Below are positions 6,216 to 13,409 of a stretch of DNA of 20,442 bases, in pieces. The notes under the pieces are model-generated. The model made no database searches. It was not told where the DNA came from and was given only the letters and a program-made list of their open reading frames with translations. Both the position numbers and the translations under genes were made by a program. The stretch is from an uncultured bacterium (lineage in GTDB: Bacteria; Planctomycetota; UBA8742; UBA2392), in NCBI GenBank assembly GCA_938014885.1, contig CALLQI010000006.1, forward strand, positions 1 to 20,442, in the 5' to 3' direction. Positions within the stretch are counted from its first letter, which is position 1. The number at the start of each line of letters is the position of its first letter.

Positions 6216-7763
6216 CTAGAAGCGGCCGCGGTCGAGTGTCCGGTATCCGATAGCTTCGGTGATGTGTTCCGGGCCGACGTCTTTGGCCCCGTCCAGGTCG
6301 GCGATGGTGCGGCTGATCTTGCGGATGCGCGTGTAGGCCCGCGCGCTCAGTTGCAGCGCTTCCATGGCCTGATCCAGCAACGACTTCACGTCTGGGCGCA
6401 GCGGCGCGTATTCATTCAGCTCGCGGTCGTTCATGCCGGCGTTGTTGTGCAGGCCTTCGCGAGCGCCCGCAAAGCGCGCGGTCTGCACGTCGCGGGTTCG
6501 CTGCACCTGCTCGCGCATCTGGCCGCTGCTGAGGCCGCGAGCCTCACCACTCAGTTCCTTGTAATCGACGGCGGGCACATCGAGGTGAATGTCGATGCGG
6601 TCCAGCAGCGGCCCGCTGATTTTGGCGCGGTAGCCCTCAATCATGCGCGGGCTGCAGGTGCAACGCTTGGCGTTGTGGCCCAGATAGCCGCAGGGACACG
6701 GGTTCATGGCGGCCACCATCATCAGCCGCGCGGGGAACGTCAGGCTGCCGGAAGCGCGCGCGATGGTGACCGTGCCGTCTTCGAGCGGCTGGCGCATGAC
6801 CTCAAGCGTCTTGCGATTGAACTCGGGGAATTCGTCCAGAAACAGCACGCCGTTGTGGGCCATGCTGATTTCACCGGGGCGCGGCACGGTGCCGCCGCCG
6901 ATCATGCCCGCGTCGCTGATGGTGTGGTGCGGGGCGCGAAACGGCCGGCGCGTAACCAGCGGGTTCTCGCGCGTGACTTCGCCTGCGACGCTGTAAATCT
7001 TCGTGGTCTCAAGCGCCTCGGCCAGCGTCATGCGCGGCAGAATCGTCGGCAGCCGCTTGCTGAGCATGCTTTTGCCCACGCCCGGGTTGCCGATCATCAG
7101 CGCGTTGTGGCCGCCGGCGGCAGCGATCATCAGCGCGCGCTTGGCGGCCTCTTGCCCCTTCACGTCCACGAAATCGGCGCCGTAGGCATCGGCCTGCTGG
7201 AAGTAGCTGTCGATGTCGGCCCTGAAGGGTTCAATCGGCATGCCGCCATTGATGAAGGCGACCACTTCGCGCAGGTGGCTGACCGGGATGATGTCCACGC
7301 CGTCCACCACGGCGGCTTCGCCCGCGTTGTCGGCGGGCACCAGCACGCTGCGCACATTGCGGCGCTTGAGCTCAAGCACCATCGGCAGCACGCCGGTCAC
7401 CGGGCGCACGCGGCCGTCGAGGGCCAGCTCACCGACCATCGCGTGGCGGGTCACGGCCTCGGCGTCGATCTGGCGGCTGACGGTCAGGATGCCGACAGCA
7501 ATGGGCAGGTCGTAGGCCGGGCCTTCTTTGCGCAGGTCGGCGGGTGCGAGGTTGACGGTGATGCGAAGCAGCGGCCAGTCGTAGCTCGAGTTTTCGATGG
7601 CGGCGCGCACGCGCTCTTTGGATTCGCTGACGGACTTGTCAGGCAGGCCCACGACGATGGTCGGATGCTCGCCATTCTTGCCGCCGGGCGCGCCATCAAC
7701 CTCGACATCCACGGGCATCGCCGCTATGCCAACCACACCAGCTGATGTCACTCGCGCGATCAT
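6216..7763 (-). CDS. YifB/ComM-family Mg-chelatase-like AAA+ ATPase
   Basis: This 515-residue protein has the ComM/YifB layout. A ChlI-type Lon-protease-like N-terminal domain (about residues 1-170) contains VGLPDKSVSESKERVRAAI. A Mg-chelatase-like AAA+ domain has Walker A GNPGVGKS at 225-232 and Walker B FLDEF around Asp310. A Cys cluster follows (NPCPCGYLGH, then KRCTCSP), with GPLLDRIDIHLDVP beyond, and a C-terminal helical domain contains SARAYTRIRKISRTIADLDG. In Vibrio and others ComM is a hexameric helicase for branch migration during natural transformation; most homologues are unstudied. The start at 7763 fits the family N-terminus MIARVTSAGVVGI. It has no Shine-Dalgarno, and a TATAAC lies at leaderless spacing. 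It is intact and divergent from the copper pair. Confidence 0.93.
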   Translation of the reverse strand: MIARVTSAGVVGIAAMPVDVEVDGAPGGKNGEHPTIVVGLPDKSVSESKERVRAAIENSSYDWPLLRITVNLAPADLRKEGPAYDLPIAVGILTVSRQIDAEAVTRHAMVGELALDGRVRPVTGVLPMVLELKRRNVRSVLVPADNAGEAAVVDGVDIIPVSHLREVVAFINGGMPIEPFRADIDSYFQQADAYGADFVDVKGQEAAKRALMIAAAGGHNALMIGNPGVGKSMLSKRLPTILPRMTLAEALETTKIYSVAGEVTRENPLVTRRPFRAPHHTISDAGMIGGGTVPRPGEISMAHNGVLFLDEFPEFNRKTLEVMRQPLEDGTVTIARASGSLTFPARLMMVAAMNPCPCGYLGHNAKRCTCSPRMIEGYRAKISGPLLDRIDIHLDVPAVDYKELSGEARGLSSGQMREQVQRTRDVQTARFAGAREGLHNNAGMNDRELNEYAPLRPDVKSLLDQAMEALQLSARAYTRIRKISRTIADLDGAKDVGPEHITEAIGYRTLDRGRF

Positions 7764-7770
7764 AGGTACG

Positions 7771-7776
7771 GTTATA
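7771..7776 (-). promoter_or_regulatory. Candidate -10 box for a leaderless yifB transcript
   Basis: On the minus strand TATAAC is followed by 7 bases and then the yifB ATG, which places a likely transcription start at or next to the start codon. There is no Shine-Dalgarno and no good -35 at 17-18 bp. The sequence CTATAACCGT also occurs in the pyrH-frr gap (near 961-971, minus strand). Confidence 0.3.
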
Positions 7777-7829
7777 GCAGCCGGACGCGTCTCGATGACT
7801 TTACCCGTCCACAGAAAAAATCTGGAAGC

Positions 7830-7860
7830 TTGAACTCGTACTTAAGTACGGGAGCAGTTT
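7830..7860 (+). promoter_or_regulatory. MerR-type operator/promoter-like dyad before the copper pair
   Basis: A perfect 14-bp palindrome CGTACTTAAGTACG (7837-7850) begins just after a -35-like TTGAAC (7830-7835). The layout resembles MerR-family sites, in which a GTAC-N4-GTAC dyad lies inside an overlong 19-20 bp spacer; the Tn501 mer operator as I recall it has the same GTAC half-sites after TTGACT. The -10 at the expected place (CAGTTT/AGTTTG) is poor. The start codon of the lipoprotein lies 35 bp downstream. No regulator gene is in the window. Confidence 0.5.
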
Positions 7861-7884
7861 GTATCGCAGAGAACGGAGAAAACC

Positions 7885-8325
7885 ATGCGATACATGATGA
7901 TGGCAATGATGGGCGTCTTGCTGGCGGCCTGTGGCCCCGGCAACCACCCCGCGAACGAACACACCGACAATCACAGCCACGAGCACGACCACGTGCACTC
8001 GCACGCCGGCAAGTCGATCTCGCTGGGCAAGCAGCCGGTGGGCAAGTTCAACGTGGAAGTGTGGCTGAAAGACAAAGTCCAGCGCGGCGGGCTTACGGTG
8101 CTGGAAGTGAAGGTTGAGGGCGAGGCCTTCAATCCGGTTGACCTGGTGATCGAACTGCATGACCCCAACGGCGAGGTAATCGACGCCAAACCGGGCATGC
8201 ACCCCATGGCCGAGACCGGCCGCTACGGCCTGCACCTGAACATTCCCGAGGGCACCGCCCGTGACCTGACACTGGTTCTTCAAACCGGGTCCGGCCCAGT
8301 CGGCAAGTACCAGATCAAGGAGTAG
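7885..8325 (+). CDS. His-rich predicted lipoprotein paired with the copper ATPase
   Basis: This 146-residue protein opens with a short signal peptide and lipobox LAAC at Cys16, so it is probably lipid-anchored outside the inner membrane. A His/Asp/Glu-rich patch (about residues 21-41, including HSHEHDHVHSH) follows and is a plausible metal-binding region. The rest, from GKSISLGKQPVGKFNVEVWL to the end, reads as a beta-sandwich: alternating strands, HPMAETGRYGLHLNIP, then LTLVLQTGSGPVGKYQI. I do not recognise a named family; YtkA/FixH-like or CopC-like folds are possible but unproven. GGAG at 7875-7878 sets the start. The ATPase gene starts 2 bp after its stop, so the two are co-translated, and a role in extracytoplasmic copper binding or hand-over is inferred. 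Confidence 0.8.
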   Translation: MRYMMMAMMGVLLAACGPGNHPANEHTDNHSHEHDHVHSHAGKSISLGKQPVGKFNVEVWLKDKVQRGGLTVLEVKVEGEAFNPVDLVIELHDPNGEVIDAKPGMHPMAETGRYGLHLNIPEGTARDLTLVLQTGSGPVGKYQIKE

Positions 8326-8327
8326 AC

Positions 8328-10622
8328 ATGCACACCGCAGAACACGCGGCCAGATCCGGCCGAAAGGGGGCCCACATGCACGATCCGCATTCGCACGACG
8401 CGCACGAACACCAGGCGCATCACCACGAACACCACGGGCACGAACATCATGCCCATCACCACCACGACGCGCACGCGATCGAGGCGACGATGCCGGAACA
8501 AGCGGCCGGGGTTGAGTACACCTGCCCGATGCACCCGGAAATTCGGCAGCGTGGACCCGGATCCTGCCCGATCTGCGGCATGGCCCTTGAGCCGGTGATG
8601 CCCACCGCTGAAGACGAAGCCGACCCCGAACTGGCCAGCATGACGCGGCGGTTCATTGTATCGGTCGTGCTGTCGGTGCCGCTTCTGTTCATCGCCATGG
8701 GTGACATGCTTCCGGGCGCGCCGGTTTCGCGCCTGATGTCCACTTCGACGCGCCAGTGGCTTGAACTCGCGCTTGCGCTGCCTGTCGCGACGTGGGGTGC
8801 CTGGCCGTTCTATGTGCGCGGGGTGCGTTCATTGCGCGGCTTCAAGCTGAACATGTTCACGCTGATCGCCATGGGCGTGTCGGTCGCGTTCGCCTTCAGC
8901 GTGCTGGCACTGATCGTTCCGGGCCTTGTGCCAAGCGGCTTCCAGTCGCATGGCGGCGTCCCGCTTTACTTCGAGTCTGCTGCCGTGATCACCACCCTGG
9001 TACTGCTGGGGCAGGTGCTGGAGCTGCGGGCGCGCGGCCGCACAGGCGCGGCCATCAAGGCACTGATGGGCCTGGCGCCCAAGACCGCGCGGCGCATCGG
9101 CCCCGATGGCGAACACGACATTCCTCTTGAGCACGTGCATGTTGGCGACCTGCTGCGCGTCAGGCCGGGCGAGAAAATACCCGTGGACGGTGTGGTAACG
9201 CAGGGCCGCAGCAGCGTGGACGAAAGCATGGTCACCGGCGAACCCATGCCGGTGGAAAAAGCCGAGGGCGACCACGTGGTGGGCTCAACGCTGAACGGCA
9301 CCGGCTCGCTTGTGATGCGGGCCGACAAAGTGGGATCGGCCACGCTGCTGGCGCGCATCATCGCGATGGTTGCTGAGGCTCGCCGCTCACGGGCCCCGAT
9401 CCAGAAGCTGGCCGACCAGGTCAGTGGCTGGTTCGTGCCTGTAGTGATTCTGGTGGCGGCCGCCACGTTCGTGCTCTGGTGGCTGGCAGGCCCCGAACCC
9501 GCGCTGAGCTACGGCATGGTCAACGCGCTGGCGGTGCTGATCATCGCGTGCCCGTGCGCGCTGGGCCTGGCCACACCGATCTCGATCATGGTGGCCACCG
9601 GGCGCGCCGCCCGCGCCGGGCTGCTGTTCCGCAATGCCGAAGCGATCGAACGTATGCGCGTCGTCGATGTGCTGGCCGTGGACAAGACCGGCACGCTCAC
9701 GGAAGGGCGCCCCACGCTGGTGACGATTGAACCGGCGAGCGGCAGCCAGGAAGAGTTGCTTGCGCTTGCGGCGGGCCTGGAACAATCGAGCGAGCACCCC
9801 TTGGCCCGGGCTGTGCTGCAAGGAGCATCGGCACGCGGCGCGAAGCCGCTCGAGATCGCTGACTTCACTGCAGCGCCCGGCTTTGGCGTGCGCGGCACCT
9901 GGCAGGGCGAAACGGTGGGCCTGGGCAGCGTGGCGTGGATGCGCAAGCTTGGCGCCGATCTGGGGGCCTATGCCGACCGTGCAGGCGAACTTGGCGGGCA
10001 GGGCCAGTCCGTACTGCTTGTAGCCCGCGCGGGCCGAGTCACCGGGATTCTGGGCGTGGCCGACAAGATCAAGGATTCGACGCCACAGGCGATTGCTGAG
10101 CTGCGCGCCGCCGGGATCGAAGTCGTGATGATGAGCGGCGACAACGAAGCCAGCGCCCGCGCCGTTGCGCAGAAGCTGGGCATCGAAACAGTGATCGCCG
10201 GTGTGCTGCCCGACCAGAAGGCTGACGAAGTCCGCAAACTGCAGGCCGCCGGCCACGTTGTCGCCATGGCAGGTGATGGCGTGAATGATGCCCCCGCGTT
10301 GGCCGCCGCGGACGTCGGCATTGCCATGGGCACCGGCACCGACGTGGCAATGGAAAGCGCGCCGCTGACACTGGTCAAAGGCAACCTGAGCGGCATTCTG
10401 CGTGCCCGCCAGATCAGCCACGCAACCATGCGCAACATCCGCCAGAACCTGTTCTTTGCCTTCGTCTACAACGTGCTGGGTATTCCCGTTGCGGCCGGTT
10501 TGCTGTATCCGGTCTTTGGCCTGCTGCTGAGCCCGATGATTGCAGCCGCAGCCATGAGCCTCAGTTCCGTCTCGGTGATCGTCAACGCGCTGCGGCTGAA
10601 CCGGATGCGGCTTGCCGAATGA
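8328..10622 (+). CDS. copA: Cu(+)-exporting P-type ATPase (P1B-1, CopA-type)
   Basis: This 764-residue membrane pump uses ATP to export Cu(+). The N-terminus has a very His-rich tail (residues 1-49) and then a heavy-metal-binding domain with YTCPMHPEI (from Tyr64) and CPICGM (80-85), in place of the usual CxxC HMA domain. Core motifs: TGEPMPVEK in the actuator domain, the transmembrane copper site CPC at 408-410, phosphorylated Asp452 in DKTGTLT, SEHP with His490, and GDGVND at 649-654. The last helices carry YN (FAFVYNVLG) and MSLSSVSV, as in the Cu(+)-specific P1B-1 group, not CPH as in CopB. The start at 8328 has AAGGAG overlapping the lipoprotein stop. It may be controlled by the MerR-type site at 7830. 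Silver could also be a substrate. Confidence 0.93.
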   Translation: MHTAEHAARSGRKGAHMHDPHSHDAHEHQAHHHEHHGHEHHAHHHHDAHAIEATMPEQAAGVEYTCPMHPEIRQRGPGSCPICGMALEPVMPTAEDEADPELASMTRRFIVSVVLSVPLLFIAMGDMLPGAPVSRLMSTSTRQWLELALALPVATWGAWPFYVRGVRSLRGFKLNMFTLIAMGVSVAFAFSVLALIVPGLVPSGFQSHGGVPLYFESAAVITTLVLLGQVLELRARGRTGAAIKALMGLAPKTARRIGPDGEHDIPLEHVHVGDLLRVRPGEKIPVDGVVTQGRSSVDESMVTGEPMPVEKAEGDHVVGSTLNGTGSLVMRADKVGSATLLARIIAMVAEARRSRAPIQKLADQVSGWFVPVVILVAAATFVLWWLAGPEPALSYGMVNALAVLIIACPCALGLATPISIMVATGRAARAGLLFRNAEAIERMRVVDVLAVDKTGTLTEGRPTLVTIEPASGSQEELLALAAGLEQSSEHPLARAVLQGASARGAKPLEIADFTAAPGFGVRGTWQGETVGLGSVAWMRKLGADLGAYADRAGELGGQGQSVLLVARAGRVTGILGVADKIKDSTPQAIAELRAAGIEVVMMSGDNEASARAVAQKLGIETVIAGVLPDQKADEVRKLQAAGHVVAMAGDGVNDAPALAAADVGIAMGTGTDVAMESAPLTLVKGNLSGILRARQISHATMRNIRQNLFFAFVYNVLGIPVAAGLLYPVFGLLLSPMIAAAAMSLSSVSVIVNALRLNRMRLAE

Positions 10623-10682
10623 TTGCGCAAGTCACAACCATGCAGCGTCCGGCGTCATACTCGCGGGAGAGTGGAGAGAATC

Positions 10683-11843
10683 ATGCCGGAAGCTGTGGTT
10701 GTGGGTGGCGGGATTGGCGGCCTTACCTGTGCCCTGGCGCTGCGGCGTGTGGGTTGGGATGTGCGGGTGCATGAGCGCGCGGCCGCGGTGCGCGGCATCG
10801 GGGCCGGTATCAGCCTGTGGTCCAACGCGATCAAGTGCCTGCGGGTACTCGGTATGGCCGACGCGGTGATTGCCGCCGGTGGCGTCATGGACACCAGTGC
10901 CACCATCGACCAGCACGGGCGCGACCTGGGTAGCATTGCGGTCGGCGACATTTCGCGGGCGGCGGGCGAGCCCTCGATCATGATTCACCGCGTGGACTTG
11001 CTGGAGATTCTGTACGCGGCTGCGCGCGACGCGGGCGTCGAGATCCGCACCGGTGCCGAGTGCGACCGCGTCGAAGACGACGGCACGCGGGCCATGGCGC
11101 GCTTCAAACATGGCGGCCACGACAGCGGCGACGTAGTGGTGGGCGCTGACGGCATTCACAGCGCCGTGCGCAGTACGCTCAACGGCCGCGAACCCGCACG
11201 CTATGCCGGCTACACGGCCTGGCGCGGCATAGCGGCATTTGATCACCCGGCGCTCACGGGCGGCGGCGTGTTCGTGCTGGGGCCGGGCTCGCAGATGGGC
11301 GTCATACGCTGCGGCCCCGGCCGCGTGTACTGGTTCATCACCCGCAACGGGCCGCAGGGGCAAACTGAGCCGCGCGAGGGCTGGCACGCGCACCTGCTCG
11401 CCAGCTACGCCGACTGGACCGAAGTCGCCATCGGTGCGATCCGGGCGACGCAGCCGTCCGACATCCTGCACAACGACATCATCGACCGCCCGCCCATGAA
11501 GGTCTGGGGGCGCGGGCGCATTACGCTGCTGGGCGACTCGGTGCACTCGACCACGCCCAACATGGGGCAAGGCGGCTGCATGGCCATCGAAAGCGCGCTG
11601 GTGCTCGCCAAGCACCTGAAGGGTGCAAGTGACGTGAAGGCCGCGCTGCGGGCCTACGAGGCCGAGCGGCGGCCACGCACAGCCCGCACCACGGCAAACT
11701 CGTGGAAGTTCGGCAAAGTGTTCCAGTGGCAGAATGGCTTCGCGGTATGGCTGCGCGCCCGCCTGTTACGCTCAAGCTTCAGCACCAGGCAGGCAATCAA
11801 GTCCGTGTCCGCCATGCTGCAATGGAACCCGCCCAGCCTGTAG
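10683..11843 (+). CDS. FAD-dependent aromatic-type monooxygenase
   Basis: This 386-residue flavoprotein belongs to the class A (PHBH fold) monooxygenases that use FAD and NAD(P)H to hydroxylate substrates. Evidence: N-terminal FAD motif VVGGGIGGLTCALAL (Gly7-Gly12 region), GADGIHSAVRS in the middle (the conserved DG motif), and the second FAD motif GDSVHSTTPNMGQGGCMAIE. The family includes salicylate hydroxylase, HpxO urate hydroxylase, zeaxanthin epoxidase-like and TetX-like enzymes; which substrate is used cannot be read from sequence. I chose ATG at 10683 over the upstream TTG at 10623 because GGAGAG lies 7 bases before it and the FAD motif then sits at the usual distance from the N-terminus. 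It follows the copper pump by 60 bp but has no obvious functional link to it. Confidence 0.9.
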   Translation: MPEAVVVGGGIGGLTCALALRRVGWDVRVHERAAAVRGIGAGISLWSNAIKCLRVLGMADAVIAAGGVMDTSATIDQHGRDLGSIAVGDISRAAGEPSIMIHRVDLLEILYAAARDAGVEIRTGAECDRVEDDGTRAMARFKHGGHDSGDVVVGADGIHSAVRSTLNGREPARYAGYTAWRGIAAFDHPALTGGGVFVLGPGSQMGVIRCGPGRVYWFITRNGPQGQTEPREGWHAHLLASYADWTEVAIGAIRATQPSDILHNDIIDRPPMKVWGRGRITLLGDSVHSTTPNMGQGGCMAIESALVLAKHLKGASDVKAALRAYEAERRPRTARTTANSWKFGKVFQWQNGFAVWLRARLLRSSFSTRQAIKSVSAMLQWNPPSL

Positions 11844-11881
11844 CGACCCAATAAGCGAGGCAGCCAAGCGGGGTTTTCTGT

Positions 11882-11910
11882 TTGACGCCCCGTGTCGCGT
11901 CATGTATTAA
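11882..11910 (+). promoter_or_regulatory. Sigma70-like promoter of the arsR/SRPBCC cluster
   Basis: TTGACG (11882-11887) and TATTAA (11905-11910) are separated by exactly 17 bp, a 5/6 and a 4/6 match to the sigma70 consensus. Transcription would start near 11917, about 25 bases before the regulator's ATG. This is the best promoter match I found in the window. Confidence 0.6.
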
Positions 11911-11925
11911 ACCCTCCAGTTACAT

Positions 11926-11937
11926 AACCGAATGGTT
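11926..11937. promoter_or_regulatory. Candidate operator AACC-GAAT-GGTT
   Basis: A 12-bp inverted repeat, AACC and GGTT around GAAT, lies between the predicted transcription start and the ATG of the ArsR-family gene. The position suits autorepression. Similar ataaCC-N4-GGttat dyads precede genes of this ArsR subgroup in my memory of such loci, but I cannot verify that here. Confidence 0.5.
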
Positions 11938-11941
11938 TACT

Positions 11942-12304
11942 ATGGTGCTGGACAAACGGCTTGATTCGGTGTTTACGGCGCTGGCTGATCCCACCCGGCG
12001 GCGCATCCTTTCGCGCCTGGCGCGGGGATCGACCTCTGTTACCGAACTTGCGCGGCCGTTTGCGATGTCCATGCCCGCCGTCAGCAAGCACTTGAAAGTG
12101 CTTGAGCGTGCCGGGTTGATCGAGCGTTCGCGCAACGCCCAGTACCGCCCGTGCAGCCTGAACGCGGAACCGCTGAAGCAGGCCTCAGACTGGATCGCGC
12201 ACTACCGCAAGTTCTGGGAAGAAAGCTTCGACCGGCTGGATGACTACCTGGCCGAGCTTCAGGGAAAGAAGAGAGTGAGCAGGCATGCCCGCCCGAAAAA
12301 GTAA
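11942..12304 (+). CDS. ArsR/SdpR-family transcriptional repressor
   Basis: This 120-residue winged-helix protein fits the ArsR/SmtB superfamily. It starts LDSVFTALADPTRRRIL, has the recognition region SVTELARPFAMSMPAVSKHLKVLERAGLI, a wing around RSRNAQYRPCSL, and ends with a helix FWEESFDRLDDYL. That last helix is typical of the non-metal-sensing subgroup found beside AHSA1/SRPBCC genes, and the CxC metal motif of true arsenic sensors is absent. I prefer ATG at 11942; the frame opens earlier at 11882, but that start would lie inside the promoter. There is no clear Shine-Dalgarno. The next gene starts 20 bases before its stop, so translation is coupled. It likely represses its own operon through the dyad at 11926. 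Confidence 0.88.
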   Translation: MVLDKRLDSVFTALADPTRRRILSRLARGSTSVTELARPFAMSMPAVSKHLKVLERAGLIERSRNAQYRPCSLNAEPLKQASDWIAHYRKFWEESFDRLDDYLAELQGKKRVSRHARPKK

Positions 12305-13262
12305 CTTGGACACGTTCCAGATGCGCCTGGTCGGCGACCTCGAGATCGAGATGACGCGCGAGTTCGACGCGCCGCGTCAACTCGTGTTCCTCGCCCACAG
12401 CAGCGCAGAGCACATGAAACGCTGGTGGGGCCCGCGCGCGATGGAAATCACCGTGTGCGAAGTGGACTTCCGCGTCGGCGGCAAGTGGCGCGTCGTGCAT
12501 CGCACGCCGGACGGCGCCGAGTACGGCTTCCGTGGCGAGTATCGCGAGATCCGGCCGCACGAAACGATCACCTGGACATTTGAGTTCGAAGGCATGCCCG
12601 GCGAGATCGGCGTCGAAGTCATGACCCTGACCGAAAGCAAGGGCCGCACCACCCTGCGGGTCGTCAGCCGATTCAGCAGCAAAGACGCTCGCGACGGTTT
12701 GGCCAACAGCGGCATGGAAAGCGGCGCCCGCGAAATGTGGGACCGCCTGGAAGAACACGCACAGACACTCAAACAGACAGGAGCCGCAATGAGCACCACG
12801 CGATCCAAAGTCACGCCATTTCTCATGTTCAACGACGGGCTTGAACAGGCGCTCGCCTTCTACAAGGCCACGTTTCCGGACACGGAAGTGCACAGCGCGG
12901 CCCGCAACGGCAAGGACGGGCCGATGAGCCAGGCCGAGTTCACGGTCGGCGGCCAGCGCCTCATGGGCTTCAACGGCGGGCCGCACTTCAAGTTCAGCGA
13001 GGCATTCTCACTATTCGTGGACTGTGAGAATCAGGCCGAAGTCGACAGATACTGGGATGCCCTCGTCAAAGCCGGTGCCACGCCCACGCAGTGCGGCTGG
13101 ATCAACGACCCCTGGGGCGTGTCGTGGCAGATCGTGCCGAAGCGCTTCATGGAACTGATATCCGACAAGGACCCCAAGAAGGTGCAGGCCGTCGTCGCTG
13201 CCATGCTGAGAATGGTCAAGCTGGACGTCGCAGCCCTTGAGGCCGCATACAACAACGCATAG
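12285..13262 (+). CDS. AHSA1/SRPBCC domain fused to a PhnB-type VOC domain
   Basis: This 325-residue protein joins two domains that are usually separate neighbouring genes. Residues about 14-160 are an AHSA1-type SRPBCC domain: EIEMTREFDAPRQLVFLAHSS, then KRWWGP, then VDFRVGGKWR and a final helix MWDRLEEHAQTLKQ. Residues about 172-320 are a PhnB-like glyoxalase/VOC domain: VTPFLMFNDGLEQALAFY, then FTVGGQRLMGFNGGP, then CGWINDPWGVSWQIVP and AMLRMVKLDVAALE. SRPBCC domains form hydrophobic ligand cavities; PhnB-like VOC proteins have no settled reaction. At the junction (residue 169, nt 12789) an AGGAG and ATG persist in frame, so the VOC part may also be made alone. It overlaps the ArsR gene by 20 bases. 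Neither substrate nor reaction is known. Confidence 0.85.
   Translation: MPARKSNLDTFQMRLVGDLEIEMTREFDAPRQLVFLAHSSAEHMKRWWGPRAMEITVCEVDFRVGGKWRVVHRTPDGAEYGFRGEYREIRPHETITWTFEFEGMPGEIGVEVMTLTESKGRTTLRVVSRFSSKDARDGLANSGMESGAREMWDRLEEHAQTLKQTGAAMSTTRSKVTPFLMFNDGLEQALAFYKATFPDTEVHSAARNGKDGPMSQAEFTVGGQRLMGFNGGPHFKFSEAFSLFVDCENQAEVDRYWDALVKAGATPTQCGWINDPWGVSWQIVPKRFMELISDKDPKKVQAVVAAMLRMVKLDVAALEAAYNNA
12779..12791 (+). promoter_or_regulatory. Internal ribosome site and ATG at the AHSA1-PhnB junction
   Basis: AGGAG (12779-12783) is followed after 5 bases by ATG (12789-12791), in frame with the surrounding gene and exactly where a separate PhnB-family gene would begin (MSTTRSKVTPFL). It looks like the relic, or the still-active start, of a once separate gene whose upstream stop codon was lost. 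Confidence 0.55.
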
Positions 13263-13300
13263 GGCTGATTGCATGAACAGCAGAGTCAGCGAGCACTTTT

Positions 13301-13386
13301 GGGGTCTACGGTTCACTGTCACCGGTTGACTCCTGCAGCCGCTGTTACCGTGAACTGTCGACCCCAACCTGCAACCTGATGCTCGT
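13301..13386. repeat. Heptad-repeat hairpin element D
   Basis: Units of 7 bp fit ACNGTYN on the left (for example ACGGTTC, ACTGTCA) and the reverse complement on the right, followed by two AACCTGN units. Arms 13301-13322 and 13344-13365 are complementary at 18 of 22 positions around a 21-base loop. The 20-mer at 13344-13363 is the exact reverse complement of 17568-17587 in element E, and CAACCTGCAACCT matches array B inverted. It lies 39 bp after the fusion gene and 23 bp before the tandem SRPBCC gene. Confidence 0.75.
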
Positions 13387-13409
13387 ACCCATCCCACTAG
13401 GAAACACCC

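Noticed and set aside
6264..7745. 493-residue plus-strand frame opposite yifB
   Set aside because: A high-GC antisense shadow. The minus strand encodes a complete YifB with Walker motifs, while this translation is His/Ala/Val-rich without domains.
9387..10421. 344-residue minus-strand frame opposite copA
   Set aside because: Shadow of the ATPase gene, which has every catalytic motif intact on the plus strand.
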